This document shows positions 16,158-25,469 of a stretch of DNA of 64,000 bases, in pieces. The translations under genes and the position numbers were made by a program. The stretch's first letter is position 1, and each line of letters begins with the position of its first letter. The notes under the pieces were generated by a model. That model had not been told where the DNA came from. It made no database searches and saw only the letters and a list, made by a program, of their open reading frames with translations. Origin of the DNA: Pseudomonadota bacterium (GTDB lineage Bacteria > Pseudomonadota > Gammaproteobacteria > Burkholderiales > Burkholderiaceae_C). The stretch covers positions 1 to 64,000 of the forward strand of contig JADFIG010000004.1 in assembly GCA_022566735.1 (NCBI GenBank), in the 5' to 3' direction.

Positions 16158-18001
16158 GCCGGTGTCCATGTGCGTGACGGGTGGGGCACCGTGGCGGCTT
16201 CGAGGTCGAAGGCCCGCACGTCGGGCACCAGGCGGGGCAGCACGGCCTGCGGGAAGTGGGCGAGCACGTCGAGCAGCGGGTGGGCGGCGGTCTGGCCCAG
16301 TCCGCAGTGGCTGAGGCGGCCCATCAGGTCGGCGGTGTCGCGCAGGCGGTCGAGGTCGTGCGTGCTGGCGTGGCCTTGCACCAGGCGGTCGGCGGTGTCG
16401 ACCAGCTGCACGCAGCCGACACGGCAGGGCGTGCAGAAACCGCAGGACTCCGCGGCGAAGAAGCGGGTGTACTGGCGCGCCACCTCCAGCATGTCGCGCT
16501 GCGGCCCGAAGACGGTGAAGGCACCGCCGGTGGGCAGGTCCTCGTAGGCGATGCGGCGCTGGCACTGGCTGGCGTCGATCAGCTTGCCCGACGGGCCGCC
16601 CACCAGCACGGCCTGCACCTGCGCGGCGATGTCGGTGACGCCGCAGCCGGCCAGCACCTCGGCCACGCTCAGGCCCCAGGGCACCTCGTAGAGGCCGGGG
16701 CGCGGCACGTCACCGGCGATGCTCAGCAGGCGCGTGCCCGGCGACGCCGCGGTGCCATGGGCGCGGAACCAGGGCGCGCCGTGCACGGCGATCTGGGCCA
16801 CCTGCACGAAGGTCTCGACGTTGTTGTTGACGGTGGGGCGGCCCAGCACGCCGCGGTCCACGGGGAAGGGCGGGCGGCTGCGCGGGATGCCGCGCTTGCC
16901 CTCGACCGATTCGATCAGGGCGGTTTCCTCGCCACACACGTAGGCGCCGGCGCCCAGGTGCAGGGCCACCTCGAAGGCCTGGCCGGTGCCCGCCACGTTG
17001 GCGCCCAGCCAGCCCTGGGTGTGGCGTTCGGCCAGCACCTGCTGCAGGTGGGGGGCGATGAAGGCGTACTCGCCGCGCACGTAGAGGAAGCCTTCGCGCG
17101 CGCCCACGCTCAGGCCGGCCAGGGTCATGCCCTCGATGACCTCGTGGGCCCAGGCCATCAGCAGCAGGCGGTCCTTGAAGGTGCCGGGCTCGCCCTCGTC
17201 GGCGTTGCAGGTGATGGCCTTGCCCTGCGCATCGGGCGCATCCGGGGCCTCCAGGCAGGCCTGCCACTTCTGCCAGGTGGCGAAGCCCGCGCCGCCGCGG
17301 CCACGCAGGCCGGCATCGCGCAGGGTGGCGATGGCCTGGGTGCGCGCGGCGTCCAGGCCCTGGGCTTGCGCGAGGGCGGCGAAGCCCCGCAGGGCCAGGC
17401 CCGGCGCGATGGGGTGGCTGAGCGTGAGCTCGTGGCGCCACACCGGGTTGCGGACCTCGAAGAAATCGGGCGGCCATTGCGCCAGCGGGGTGTCGGCCTC
17501 GATGAGGGCGGCGACCTCGTCGATGCGCCGCTCGGTCAGCCGCGTCAGGGGCCAGCCGTTGAGCAGGCCGGCGGGGCCCTGGTCGCACAGGCCGGTGCAG
17601 GCCGTGCGGTGCACCGAGACGCGGCCGTCGGCGCGGGTCTGGCCTTCGGCCACGCCCAGGCGCTGGCACAGGCGCTCCAGCAAGGCCTCGCTGCCCAGCA
17701 TGCGGTCGGTGACGCTGTCGCTGAGGTAGACGGTGAAGCGCCCGCGGGGCGTGCTGCTGAGGAAATGGTAGAAGCTGACCACGCTGCGCACCTCGGCCGG
17801 CCCCAGGCCCAGGCGCGCGGCCAGGGCCAGCACGACCGGCTCGGGGATGTGCTGGCAGCGCGCCTGCACTGCGCGCAGCACCTGCAGCAGCACGGCCGGC
17901 GGGGCGCCCTGGGGCGGCAGCAGGTCGCTGGCATCCGGGGTGTCGGCGGAGGTGTTGGCGGCGGTGTCCGTGGACTCTGGGGACGCGGGCGTCGGGCTCA
18001 T
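16154..18001 (-). CDS. Hydrogenase diaphorase subunit HoxF
   Basis: A 615-residue NAD(H)-oxidising flavoprotein, a fusion of NuoE-like (about 40-190) and NuoF-like (about 200-600) modules. The NuoF part has the FMN loop GLRGRGGAGFATWQ, the NAD-binding CGEETALIES and the [4Fe-4S] site CGFCTPCRVGC with a later HCGLG. In the NuoE-like part I see only one Cys pair (TACTGLC), so its [2Fe-2S] cluster may be incomplete or absent. Start ATG 18001 has AAGGTG seven bases upstream; the open frame upstream to 18037 lacks support. It follows hypE with a gap of about 51 bases. Confidence 0.94.
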   Translation of the reverse strand: MSPTPASPESTDTAANTSADTPDASDLLPPQGAPPAVLLQVLRAVQARCQHIPEPVVLALAARLGLGPAEVRSVVSFYHFLSSTPRGRFTVYLSDSVTDRMLGSEALLERLCQRLGVAEGQTRADGRVSVHRTACTGLCDQGPAGLLNGWPLTRLTERRIDEVAALIEADTPLAQWPPDFFEVRNPVWRHELTLSHPIAPGLALRGFAALAQAQGLDAARTQAIATLRDAGLRGRGGAGFATWQKWQACLEAPDAPDAQGKAITCNADEGEPGTFKDRLLLMAWAHEVIEGMTLAGLSVGAREGFLYVRGEYAFIAPHLQQVLAERHTQGWLGANVAGTGQAFEVALHLGAGAYVCGEETALIESVEGKRGIPRSRPPFPVDRGVLGRPTVNNNVETFVQVAQIAVHGAPWFRAHGTAASPGTRLLSIAGDVPRPGLYEVPWGLSVAEVLAGCGVTDIAAQVQAVLVGGPSGKLIDASQCQRRIAYEDLPTGGAFTVFGPQRDMLEVARQYTRFFAAESCGFCTPCRVGCVQLVDTADRLVQGHASTHDLDRLRDTADLMGRLSHCGLGQTAAHPLLDVLAHFPQAVLPRLVPDVRAFDLEAATVPHPSRTWTPA

Positions 18002-18052
18002 GCGTTTCACCTTACGTGCGGGCGGTGACAGATGCAAGACGTGGCGGCCGCA

Positions 18053-19204
18053 TCAGCAGATGCGCGGCAGCGGGTCGCCGCTGAGCCAGTCGAGCAGGCG
18101 CACGCCGCCCAGCGCGGTGCGGGCCTGCACGAAGCCGTGCGGGTCGGCCACCACGGTGCCGATGCGCGCGGCGTCCTGGCCCAGCGGGTGGGCGCGCATC
18201 GTGGCCAGCAGGGCGTCGGCATCGTCGGGGGCGCAGATGGCCAGCAGCTTGCCTTCGTTGGCCAGGTAGAGCGCGTCCAGGCCCAGCAACTCGCAGGCGG
18301 CGCTCACGGCGGGCTGCAGGGGCACGGCCGCTTCTTCGAGCACCATGCCCACGCCGGAGGACGCGGCGATCTCGTTGAGCGCCGTGGCCACGCCGCCGCG
18401 GGTGGGGTCGCGCAGCAGGCGCAGGCGCGCGCCGCTGGCCAGCATGGCGGCCACCAGGCGGTGCAGCGCGGCCGTGTCGGAGGCGATCGGCGCGTCGAAC
18501 TGCAGGCCCTGGCGCTGGCTGAGCACGGCCAGGCCATGCTCGCCCACCCGGCCGGACAGCAGGATGGCATCGCCCGGCCGGGCCTGCGTGGCCGACAGGG
18601 TCACGCCGGGGGCCACGTGGCCCAGGGCGCTGACGCTGAGGTAGAGGCGGTCGGCCTTGCCGCGCTCGACCACCTTGGTGTCGCCGGTGGCGATGCGCAC
18701 GCCGGCCTCGCGCGCGGCCTCGCCCATGGAGCGCGCGACCTGCTGCAAGTCGGCCAGCGGCAGGCCTTCTTCGAGGATGAAGCTCACGCTCAGGCACAGC
18801 GGCTGCGCGCCCATCATGGCCAGGTCGTTGACGCTGCCGTGCACGCCCAGGCGGCCGATGTCGCCGCCCGGAAAGCACAGGGGCGAGACGACGTGGGCGT
18901 CGGTGGACAGGACCAGGCGGTGCCCGGCGGGCGGGCTGCAGTCGGCGCCGAGCACGGCGGCATCTTCCCCCGGCGGGCTGGCGTGGCGGCCGCTGCCCGA
19001 GGGGGGCGCGCCGGCCGGGGCGAAGGCCGGCAGGAACAGCTCGCTGACCAGCTGGTGCGTGGCCCGCCCGCCCGCACCGTGGGTCAGGTCGATGCGACCG
19101 CGCAGGTCCAGCGGCCGCACGTAGGCGGCGCCGTGGGCCCAGGGCGCAGCCGCGGCCAGGGTGTCGGGCTCGGTAGCGGGCGTGTCGGGGGGATGAGGGG
19201 CCAT
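18053..19204 (-). CDS. Hydrogenase maturation protein HypE
   Basis: A 383-residue enzyme of the AIR-synthase/PurM fold that, with HypF, turns a carbamoyl group into the cyanide ligand of the Ni-Fe site. The conserved N-terminal THGAGGRATHQLV, the ATP-binding SVNDLAMMGA and the obligatory C-terminal cysteine (PRIC), which carries the thiocarboxamide, are all present. The N-terminus is about 40 residues longer than usual and Ala/Pro-rich. It is separated from hypD by 5 bases. Confidence 0.95.
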   Translation of the reverse strand: MAPHPPDTPATEPDTLAAAAPWAHGAAYVRPLDLRGRIDLTHGAGGRATHQLVSELFLPAFAPAGAPPSGSGRHASPPGEDAAVLGADCSPPAGHRLVLSTDAHVVSPLCFPGGDIGRLGVHGSVNDLAMMGAQPLCLSVSFILEEGLPLADLQQVARSMGEAAREAGVRIATGDTKVVERGKADRLYLSVSALGHVAPGVTLSATQARPGDAILLSGRVGEHGLAVLSQRQGLQFDAPIASDTAALHRLVAAMLASGARLRLLRDPTRGGVATALNEIAASSGVGMVLEEAAVPLQPAVSAACELLGLDALYLANEGKLLAICAPDDADALLATMRAHPLGQDAARIGTVVADPHGFVQARTALGGVRLLDWLSGDPLPRIC

Positions 19205-19209
19205 GGGGG

Positions 19210-20412
19210 TCACGACGAAGGGGCGGGTGAAGCAGGTGGAGGCCGCCTGGACCGGCCATGGCGGAACACCGCCGCACACGCCCCTTCCGAGCTGACCATG
19301 CAGGCGCCCAGCGGGTGGTCGGGCGTGCAGACCGTGGCGAAGAGGCGGCAGTCGGTGGGCTCGCAGCGGCCTTGCAGGATGGGGCCGCAGCGGCACTGCG
19401 GGTGGTCGGGCACCTGCGGGTCGGACAGGGCAAAGCGGCGCTCGGCATCGAAGTCGGCGAAGGCCGGCCGCAGGCCCAGGGCGCTGTGCGGGATGCGGCC
19501 CAGGCCGCGCCAGGCGAAGTCCTCGCGCAGCTCGAAGACCGCATCGACCAGCGCCTGGGCGCGCGGGTTGCCCTCCTCGCGCACCGCCCGGGTGAACTGG
19601 TTTTCCACCTCGGCGCGGCCGCCGTTGACCTGGCGCACCAGCATCAGGATGGCCTGCAGCAGGTCCAGGGGCTCGAAGCCGGCCACCACCACCGGCAGGC
19701 GGTGCGCGCGGGCCAGGGCCGCGTAGGGGCGGGTGCCGATGAGGGTGGACACGTGCGCCGGCCCGACCAGGCCGTCCAGCGGCACGGGCTCGGGGTCGCC
19801 GAGGATGGCCTGCATGGCCGCCGGTGTGAGCACGTGGTTGCACAGCACGCTGAAGTTGCGCAGGCCCTCCGCGGCAGCGCGCTGCACGGCCACCGCGGTC
19901 GGCGGGGTGGTCGTCTCGAAGCCGATGGCCAGGAACACGACCTCCCGCCCGGGGTGGGCGCGGGCCAGGTCGAGGGCGTCGTCGATGGCATAGACCACGC
20001 GCGCATCGGCGCCCAGGGCGCGGGCCTGGAGCAGGCTGAGCGGGCCGGACGCGGGCACGCGCAGGGTGTCGCCATGGCTGGCCAGGATGACCTCCGGACG
20101 GCGCGCCAGCGCGATGGCCTGGTCGATGCGGCCCACCGGCAGCACGCACACCGGGCAGCCCGGGCCGTGCACCATGCGGATGCTTGCGGGCAGCAGGCCC
20201 AGCACGCCGTGGCGGGCCAGCGCATGGGTGTGGCCGCCGCAGAACTCCATGAAGCGGTAGCGCCGGCCGGGCTCGACGGCCTCGGCCAGCTGGCGCGCCA
20301 GGGCCAGGGCCACGCCGGGCTGGCGGAAACCCTGCACGTAGCGCAGGCTGCCTTCGGGCAGGGCGGCCGACGGTGCGGTGGACGGTGCGGAGGATGGCAG
20401 GGGTGCGCTCAT
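19210..20412 (-). CDS. Hydrogenase maturation protein HypD
   Basis: A 400-residue iron-sulfur scaffold protein on which the Fe(CN)2CO unit is built together with HypC. Signature sites are FCGGHTH (near residue 58), GPGCPVCV (near 85), and the C-terminal [4Fe-4S] region with CRCGPI, CEPTDC and GACMVSSEGACAA. Its start overlaps the hypC stop by four bases. Confidence 0.95.
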   Translation of the reverse strand: MSAPLPSSAPSTAPSAALPEGSLRYVQGFRQPGVALALARQLAEAVEPGRRYRFMEFCGGHTHALARHGVLGLLPASIRMVHGPGCPVCVLPVGRIDQAIALARRPEVILASHGDTLRVPASGPLSLLQARALGADARVVYAIDDALDLARAHPGREVVFLAIGFETTTPPTAVAVQRAAAEGLRNFSVLCNHVLTPAAMQAILGDPEPVPLDGLVGPAHVSTLIGTRPYAALARAHRLPVVVAGFEPLDLLQAILMLVRQVNGGRAEVENQFTRAVREEGNPRAQALVDAVFELREDFAWRGLGRIPHSALGLRPAFADFDAERRFALSDPQVPDHPQCRCGPILQGRCEPTDCRLFATVCTPDHPLGACMVSSEGACAAVFRHGRSRRPPPASPAPSS

Positions 20413-20660
20413 GCGGCTTCTCCCGGGCTGTCCAGGCGGCCCTGGCTGCGCGTCCAGCGCTCGAACTCGGCCAGCGCGGCCTCGGCCTCGGCCACGTCCA
20501 GGCGGGTCAGGGCGTAGCCGACGTGGACGATGACGTGGTCGCCCACCTGCACCTCATCGAGCAGGGCCATGCAGACGCGGCGGCGCAGCCCGCCCAGCTC
20601 GACGGTGCCGAAGCCGTCGGGGGCGAGGTCGATGACGCGGGCGGGTTGGGCCAGGCACAT
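20409..20660 (-). CDS. Hydrogenase maturation chaperone HypC
   Basis: An 83-residue HypC/HupF protein. It starts with MCLAQPARV, whose Cys2 binds the iron of the cofactor precursor and contacts HypD and HoxH. It lies between hypF and hypD, 34 bases after the hypF stop. Confidence 0.94.
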   Translation of the reverse strand: MCLAQPARVIDLAPDGFGTVELGGLRRRVCMALLDEVQVGDHVIVHVGYALTRLDVAEAEAALAEFERWTRSQGRLDSPGEAA

Positions 20661-20694
20661 GGGGTGGCGATCCGGTGTGGGGTCGGTGGGTGGT

Positions 20695-23223
20695 TCAGGG
20701 TGACGATGATGCCTGTGGTGCTTGCGATGCCTGCATTTGCAGGGCCACCCAGGCCTGGCCCAGGCTGAGGGCGCCGTCGCCCACGGGGAACAGCTCGGGG
20801 CGCCAGACTGTCAGGCCGCGCGCGCCGAGGTGGGCGTGCAGGGCCTCGTCGAGCAGGCGGTTGGCCAGGCAGCCCCCGGCCAGCACCACGGTGTCGATGC
20901 CTTCGTCGCGGCAGGCCTGGGCGGCCCACTCGGCCAGGCCGGCGGCCAGCGCCAGGTGGAAGACGGTGGCGGCCCAGGCGCGCTGGGTGTCGGGTTGCCG
21001 GGCCTGGTCGGCCAGCCAGGCCAGCAGGGGCAGGGGGTCGAGTTCGCTCAGGCGGGTGTCGGCGGTGTTGCCGGTGCCCGGCCGGGGGGGCGCCTGGGGC
21101 ATCAGCGTGTCCAGCACCGCGAGGGTGTCGTCGCCGAAATGCGTGCTGAAGCGGTCATCGCAGCCGCCGTCCAGCCCCAGGCCCTGCACCGAGCGGGCCG
21201 CGAGGCTCTCCAGCCGCATCGGGCCATCGCCTTCGTGGCCGTGGTGGGTGAGGAGGCCGAGCAAGGCCGCCGCCGCGTCGAACACCCGGCCGAGGCTGCT
21301 GGTGTGCGGCAGGTGCCGTGCATGGGCCAGGTGCGCCGCCAGCGCCGGGGCCGCGGGCAGCCGGGGCCAGCGCGTGGCGATGTCGTCGTGGCGGCCCAGC
21401 AGGTGCAGCACGGCCGCGCCCATGCGCCAGGGCTCGCGCGCGGCCGCATCGCCGCCGGGCAGGGGCAAGGGGCGCAGGCGGCCCAGGCGCTGCACGTCGG
21501 CGCCGTGCACGCGCAGCAGCTCGCCGCCCCAGGGCTGGCCGTCGCTGCCCAGGCCGTGGCCGTCCAGGGCCAGACCGATCACCGGGCGGCGCGCCTCGCC
21601 CCGCGCATCGTGCTCGGCCAGCACGGCGGCGATGTGGGCGTGGTGGTGTTGCACCCCCTGCACGCGTCCTGTCGGGGTGGCCCAGCGGTGGGCCAGTTCG
21701 GTGCTGAAGGCGTCGGGCTGCAGGTCACAGGCGAAGGTGCCAGGTGGGCCGTGCAAGCCTTGCAGGCGCTGCGGCCAGCGGTCGGCCAGGCCCAGCATGG
21801 CCTGGCGCACCGCGGGGTGGGAGAGGTCGCCCTGGTGCGCCGACACCGTGGCCTGCCAGTGGCCGTCCGGCTGGCGCTGCGCCAGGCACAGCGTGGCCTT
21901 GAGGTCGCCTCCGAAGGCGAGCACATCGGGGGCCGGGGCGTCCGCGACATCGGCGGGCAGCGGTGCCCAGCGCACCGGCAGGGGCACGAAGCCGCGCGCG
22001 CGGCGCAGCAGGCAGGCGCTGCCATCGTCGCGCACGCGCAGCACGCTGTCGTCGGCGCGGGTGACGATGGCACGGTCGTGCATCAGCCAGGCGTCGGCCA
22101 CGCCGGCCAGCTCGCGCAGGGCTTCGGCCGGGGCAATGGCCATCGGCGCCCCCGACACATTGCCGCTGCTGACCACCAGCAGCTCGGGCCGGGGCTGCTG
22201 CAGCCAGTCGGTGCCCGCGGGGCGCCCCGCGGCGTCGTGGAAGAGCAGGTGGTGCAGCGGCGTGGCCGGCAGCATGGCACCCAGCCAGGCCAGGCCGGGC
22301 GCCACGCCATCGAGCGCCGCAGGGGGCAGGACGCGGCGCGGCAGCAGCACGATGGGCCGCTCGGGCCGGCGCAGCCAGTCGGCTTCGGCGGGGCGCACCT
22401 CGACCCACTGTGCCAGCGAGGCGGTGTTGGCGGCCATCACCGCCAGGGGCTTGCTGGGGCGGCGTTTGCCCGCGCGCAGGCGGGCCACGGCCTGCGGCTG
22501 GGTGGCGTCGCAGCACAGCTGGAAGCCGCCCATGCCCTGGATGGCGACGATGGCGCCCGCGCGCAGCAGGGCCCAGGCCGACGCCACCGGGTCGCCCTCG
22601 GGGGGGGCGATGTCGGCGCGCCCGTCGGCGTGCTGCAGCCACAGGCGCGGCCCGCAGGCCGGGCAGCTCAGCGTCTGGTCATGGAAGCGGCGCGCTTGCG
22701 GCGAGGCCATCTCGGCGGCGCAGTCGGCGCAGGGCGGGAAAGGCGCCATGGCCGTGTGGGGGCGGTCGTAGGGCAGCCGGTGGATGAGGCTGTCGCGCGG
22801 GCCGCAGCGCGTGCAGTGGGTGAAGGCATGTCGCCAGCGGCGCGCGCCGGGGGTGAACATCTCGGCCAGGCAGTCCTCGCAGACGGCCTGGTCGGCACCG
22901 ATGCGCGCCTGCAGGCCGCCGTCGGTGCTGGGCAGGATGGCGAAGGGCCGCAGCGGCGGGTCGCTGGGCTCCGCGTCGGTGAGCAGCGCGATGCCATCCA
23001 CCCGGGCGGGCGCAGGGGGGTGTCGCAGGGCTTCGCGCAGTCGCACGACGGCCTCGTGCGGGCCGTGCAGCAGCACGTCGATGCCATCGCCCGTGTTGCG
23101 CACCCAGCCGCCCACGCCGAGCAGGTGGGCTTGCTGCCACAACCAGGGGCGCAGGCCCACGCCCTGGACCAGCCCGTGCGCCCTCAGGCGCTGGCGCACC
23201 GCTGCGTGATCCAGTCCAGCCAT
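20695..23223 (-). CDS. Carbamoyltransferase HypF
   Basis: An 842-residue enzyme (about 750 is usual) that activates carbamoyl phosphate and transfers the carbamoyl group to HypE. Domains in order are: acylphosphatase-like with [11 protein letters not shown] (about 15-100); two zinc-finger units with Cys pairs (CEDC, CTRC; CADC, CPAC) at about 110-190; YrdC-like (about 210-400); and the Kae1-like carbamoyltransferase with HHHAH and [12 protein letters not shown]. The extra length comes from Ala/Pro-rich linkers. The start lies inside the end of hypB (40-base overlap), in keeping with the tight packing of the operon. Confidence 0.93.
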   Translation of the reverse strand: MAGLDHAAVRQRLRAHGLVQGVGLRPWLWQQAHLLGVGGWVRNTGDGIDVLLHGPHEAVVRLREALRHPPAPARVDGIALLTDAEPSDPPLRPFAILPSTDGGLQARIGADQAVCEDCLAEMFTPGARRWRHAFTHCTRCGPRDSLIHRLPYDRPHTAMAPFPPCADCAAEMASPQARRFHDQTLSCPACGPRLWLQHADGRADIAPPEGDPVASAWALLRAGAIVAIQGMGGFQLCCDATQPQAVARLRAGKRRPSKPLAVMAANTASLAQWVEVRPAEADWLRRPERPIVLLPRRVLPPAALDGVAPGLAWLGAMLPATPLHHLLFHDAAGRPAGTDWLQQPRPELLVVSSGNVSGAPMAIAPAEALRELAGVADAWLMHDRAIVTRADDSVLRVRDDGSACLLRRARGFVPLPVRWAPLPADVADAPAPDVLAFGGDLKATLCLAQRQPDGHWQATVSAHQGDLSHPAVRQAMLGLADRWPQRLQGLHGPPGTFACDLQPDAFSTELAHRWATPTGRVQGVQHHHAHIAAVLAEHDARGEARRPVIGLALDGHGLGSDGQPWGGELLRVHGADVQRLGRLRPLPLPGGDAAAREPWRMGAAVLHLLGRHDDIATRWPRLPAAPALAAHLAHARHLPHTSSLGRVFDAAAALLGLLTHHGHEGDGPMRLESLAARSVQGLGLDGGCDDRFSTHFGDDTLAVLDTLMPQAPPRPGTGNTADTRLSELDPLPLLAWLADQARQPDTQRAWAATVFHLALAAGLAEWAAQACRDEGIDTVVLAGGCLANRLLDEALHAHLGARGLTVWRPELFPVGDGALSLGQAWVALQMQASQAPQASSSP

Positions 23224-23963
23224 GCCTCGAGTCCTTCACCGCTGCTGGCCGACACGCGCAGCAGCGGCGCATCGGGGTTGACCTGGCGCAGGCACTGCAC
23301 GGCGCGGTCCATGTCGAAGCGCAGGTGGGGCAGCAGGTCGCATTTGGTCATCAGCACCAGGCCGGCGGCGGCGAACATGTCGGGGTATTTCAAGGGCTTG
23401 TCTTCGCCCTCGGTGACCGACCACAGCAGCACCTTGGCGTGCTCGCCCAGGTCGAAGCCCGCCGGGCAGACCAGGTTGCCCACGTTCTCGATCAGCAGCA
23501 CGCCATGGGGCAGGGCAGGCAGGTGGTGCAGGGCGTCGTGGACCATGCGGGCGTCGAGGTGGCAACCCTGCCCGGTGTTGACCTGCACGGCCGGCGTGCC
23601 GGTGGCGCGGATGCGGTCGGCGTCCAGGCTGGTCTGCTGGTCGCCCTCGACGACGGCCACCGGTCGTGCCACGCCGCCGGTCTCCCGCAGGCGCTGCACC
23701 GTTTCCACCAGCAGCGTGGTCTTGCCCGAGCCGGGGCTGGACACCAGGTTGAGCGCCAGGGTGTGCTGCTCGGCCAGGTGCTGGCGCACGTGCCCGGCGA
23801 CGTGCTGGTTGGCGCCCAGGATGTCCTGCGCCAACGCCAGCACGCGGTGGTCGTGCGGGACGGGTTGCAGCGGCGCGTGGGCATGCCCATGGCCCTCTGC
23901 ATGGCCGTGGGCGTGATCGAGGAGGGGAGGGTGGCCGCCGTCGCAGCCGCAGATCGTGCACAT
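23184..23963 (-). CDS. Hydrogenase nickel-incorporation GTPase HypB
   Basis: A 259-residue GTPase that loads nickel together with HypA. It begins with the MCTICGC metal-binding motif. A His-rich stretch ([13 protein letters not shown]) may store nickel. The G domain follows, with the P-loop [11 protein letters not shown] and later the LVMTKCDLL-type specificity motif. Start 23963 is chosen because it places the CxxCGC motif at the very N-terminus, as in other HypB proteins; the frame continues upstream to 24047. It is the first gene of the hyp-hox operon. Confidence 0.94.
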   Translation of the reverse strand: MCTICGCDGGHPPLLDHAHGHAEGHGHAHAPLQPVPHDHRVLALAQDILGANQHVAGHVRQHLAEQHTLALNLVSSPGSGKTTLLVETVQRLRETGGVARPVAVVEGDQQTSLDADRIRATGTPAVQVNTGQGCHLDARMVHDALHHLPALPHGVLLIENVGNLVCPAGFDLGEHAKVLLWSVTEGEDKPLKYPDMFAAAGLVLMTKCDLLPHLRFDMDRAVQCLRQVNPDAPLLRVSASSGEGLEAWLDWITQRCASA

Positions 23964-24267
23964 GGCCCTGAGTATGCGCATGTTGCGGGCCTTGCGCACG
24001 CGCCAGATCAGACGGCGGGGCTTGTCATCGTCCTGACCGGCGGGCATGGCGAGGGGATGTGCGCATAACCCGAAACGGTTGTGGTTTCCGGGGTGTCCGC
24101 CGCCCCGGCACTGCAGGCTGCCTCACGGCGTGACATCCGCACGCTTTGCGGGCTTGCGCCGATTGACAGGCGCACGAGGGGCTTTGAGCATCGGACACTG
24201 CGGCCCGCGGCAATGTCGCCGCAGCCTGCGCGAACCAGGGCGCCATCACCCTGGCCATTCCGTTTCC
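23964..24267. other. Divergent intergenic region between hypB and the HD-GYP gene
   Basis: About 304 bp that must hold the promoter of the long hydrogenase operon (minus) and that of the HD-GYP gene (plus). I see a perfect short inverted repeat GAAAC-N7-GTTTC at 24072-24088, and a plus-strand promoter candidate described separately. I found no good sigma-54 (GG-N10-GC) site on the minus strand, although some hydrogenase operons use one. Confidence 0.4.
24163..24191 (+). promoter_or_regulatory. Candidate sigma-70 promoter of the HD-GYP gene
   Basis: A perfect -35 hexamer TTGACA (24163-24168) is followed after 17 bases by GAGCAT (24186-24191), a weak -10. It lies about 75 bases before the ATG at 24268. 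The fit of the -10 is poor, so this is a candidate only. Confidence 0.4.
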
Positions 24268-25425
24268 ATGCCCTTCGACAGCCTGGCCCTCAAGAAGATC
24301 GAGCTGGCGCGCTCCGACATCACGAGCCGCCTCACCGGTCTGCACGACATCGTCCGTGGCCGCCATCCCTTGGTGCACCGCATCGCCCTGGTGCTCTACG
24401 AGGCCGACAGCGACCTGCTGCGCACCTTCGCCAGCAGCTCCGACAAGGGCGAGACGCTGCAGCACTACGAAGTCCACCTGGCGGCCGTGCCCTCGCTGCG
24501 CGCGCTGGCCCGCGAGCACGTCTCGCGCGTCATCGACAACCTCGACCTGGCCCTGCGCCAGAACTCTCCCCACACCCTGTGGCTGAAGGCGCAGGCCTAC
24601 CGCAGCAGCTACACGGTGCCGGTGTACTCGGGGGACCACCTCACCGCCTTCCTGTTCTTCGATTCGCGCGAGTTGCACGCCTTCACGAGCGAGGTGGCCA
24701 GCGACCTCGACGTCATCGCCGACATCCTGGCCCAGCTCTATCAGTTGCGTCTGGCGGCCGTCAACACCCTGGTCGGTGCGGTGGACGTGGCCAAGGGCCT
24801 GGCGCGCATCCGCGACGTGGAAACCGGCCGCCACCTCGAGCGCATGGCGGCTTACTCGCGCCTGGTCGCCGCCTCGCTGGCCGAGCGCCTGGGCCTGAGC
24901 GACGAGTTCGTCGAGTACCTGCACCTGTTCGCGCCCCTGCACGACATCGGCAAGGTGGGCATCCCCGACCGCATCCTGCTCAAGCCCGGCCGCCTCGACG
25001 ACGAGGAGCGCCTGTGCATGCAGCAGCACGTGAGCGTGGGGGTGCAGCTGGCGCGCAACATCATCGCCGACCTGGGCATCGACAACGACCTGGCCGCCGC
25101 GGTCATGCTCAACCTGGTGGCCCACCACCATGAGCGCGGCGACGGCTCGGGCTACCCGCAGGGTCTCAAGCTCGCCGACATCCCGCTGGAGGCCCGCATC
25201 GTGGCGGTGGCCGATGTCTATGACGCGATCTCCTCGCAGCGGCCCTACAAGCCGGCGTGGACGGAGGAGGAGTGCGTTGCCGAGCTGCGGCGCGAGGCGG
25301 CGCTCCAGCGGCTCGACCCGGTCTGCGTCGAGGCCCTGATCGCGGCCAAGGAGGAGCGCCTGCGCATCTGCAACCAGCTCTCCGACGAGGAGGTCGCGGC
25401 CCCCGCGGCCCCCGCGGCCGCCTGA
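24268..25425 (+). CDS. HD-GYP domain cyclic di-GMP phosphodiesterase with GAF-like sensor
   Basis: A 385-residue cytoplasmic protein. Residues about 10-160 look like a GAF-type sensor domain; about 165-365 is an HD-GYP domain with His225-Asp226 (LHDIGKVGIPD), a following HHHERGDGSGYPQG segment (GYP at 295-297) and VADVYDAISSQRPYK. The complete motif set predicts an active enzyme that splits cyclic di-GMP. The ATG at 24268 is the natural start although no Shine-Dalgarno sequence is evident; the open frame upstream is Arg/Pro-rich shadow coding. It is a single gene, convergent with the phospholipase gene. Its product may affect the cyclic di-GMP pool read by the riboswitch near fliE. Confidence 0.88.
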   Translation: MPFDSLALKKIELARSDITSRLTGLHDIVRGRHPLVHRIALVLYEADSDLLRTFASSSDKGETLQHYEVHLAAVPSLRALAREHVSRVIDNLDLALRQNSPHTLWLKAQAYRSSYTVPVYSGDHLTAFLFFDSRELHAFTSEVASDLDVIADILAQLYQLRLAAVNTLVGAVDVAKGLARIRDVETGRHLERMAAYSRLVAASLAERLGLSDEFVEYLHLFAPLHDIGKVGIPDRILLKPGRLDDEERLCMQQHVSVGVQLARNIIADLGIDNDLAAAVMLNLVAHHHERGDGSGYPQGLKLADIPLEARIVAVADVYDAISSQRPYKPAWTEEECVAELRREAALQRLDPVCVEALIAAKEERLRICNQLSDEEVAAPAAPAAA

Positions 25426-25469
25426 GGGGCGCGGGGCGGGTTCAGCCACGCCGTTTCAGGCGCGCCGCT

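Noticed and set aside
20722-23916. Plus-strand frame of over 1000 codons opposite hypF and hypB
   Set aside because: No domain is recognisable and its codons mirror hypF; it is open only because GC-rich antisense frames rarely contain stops.
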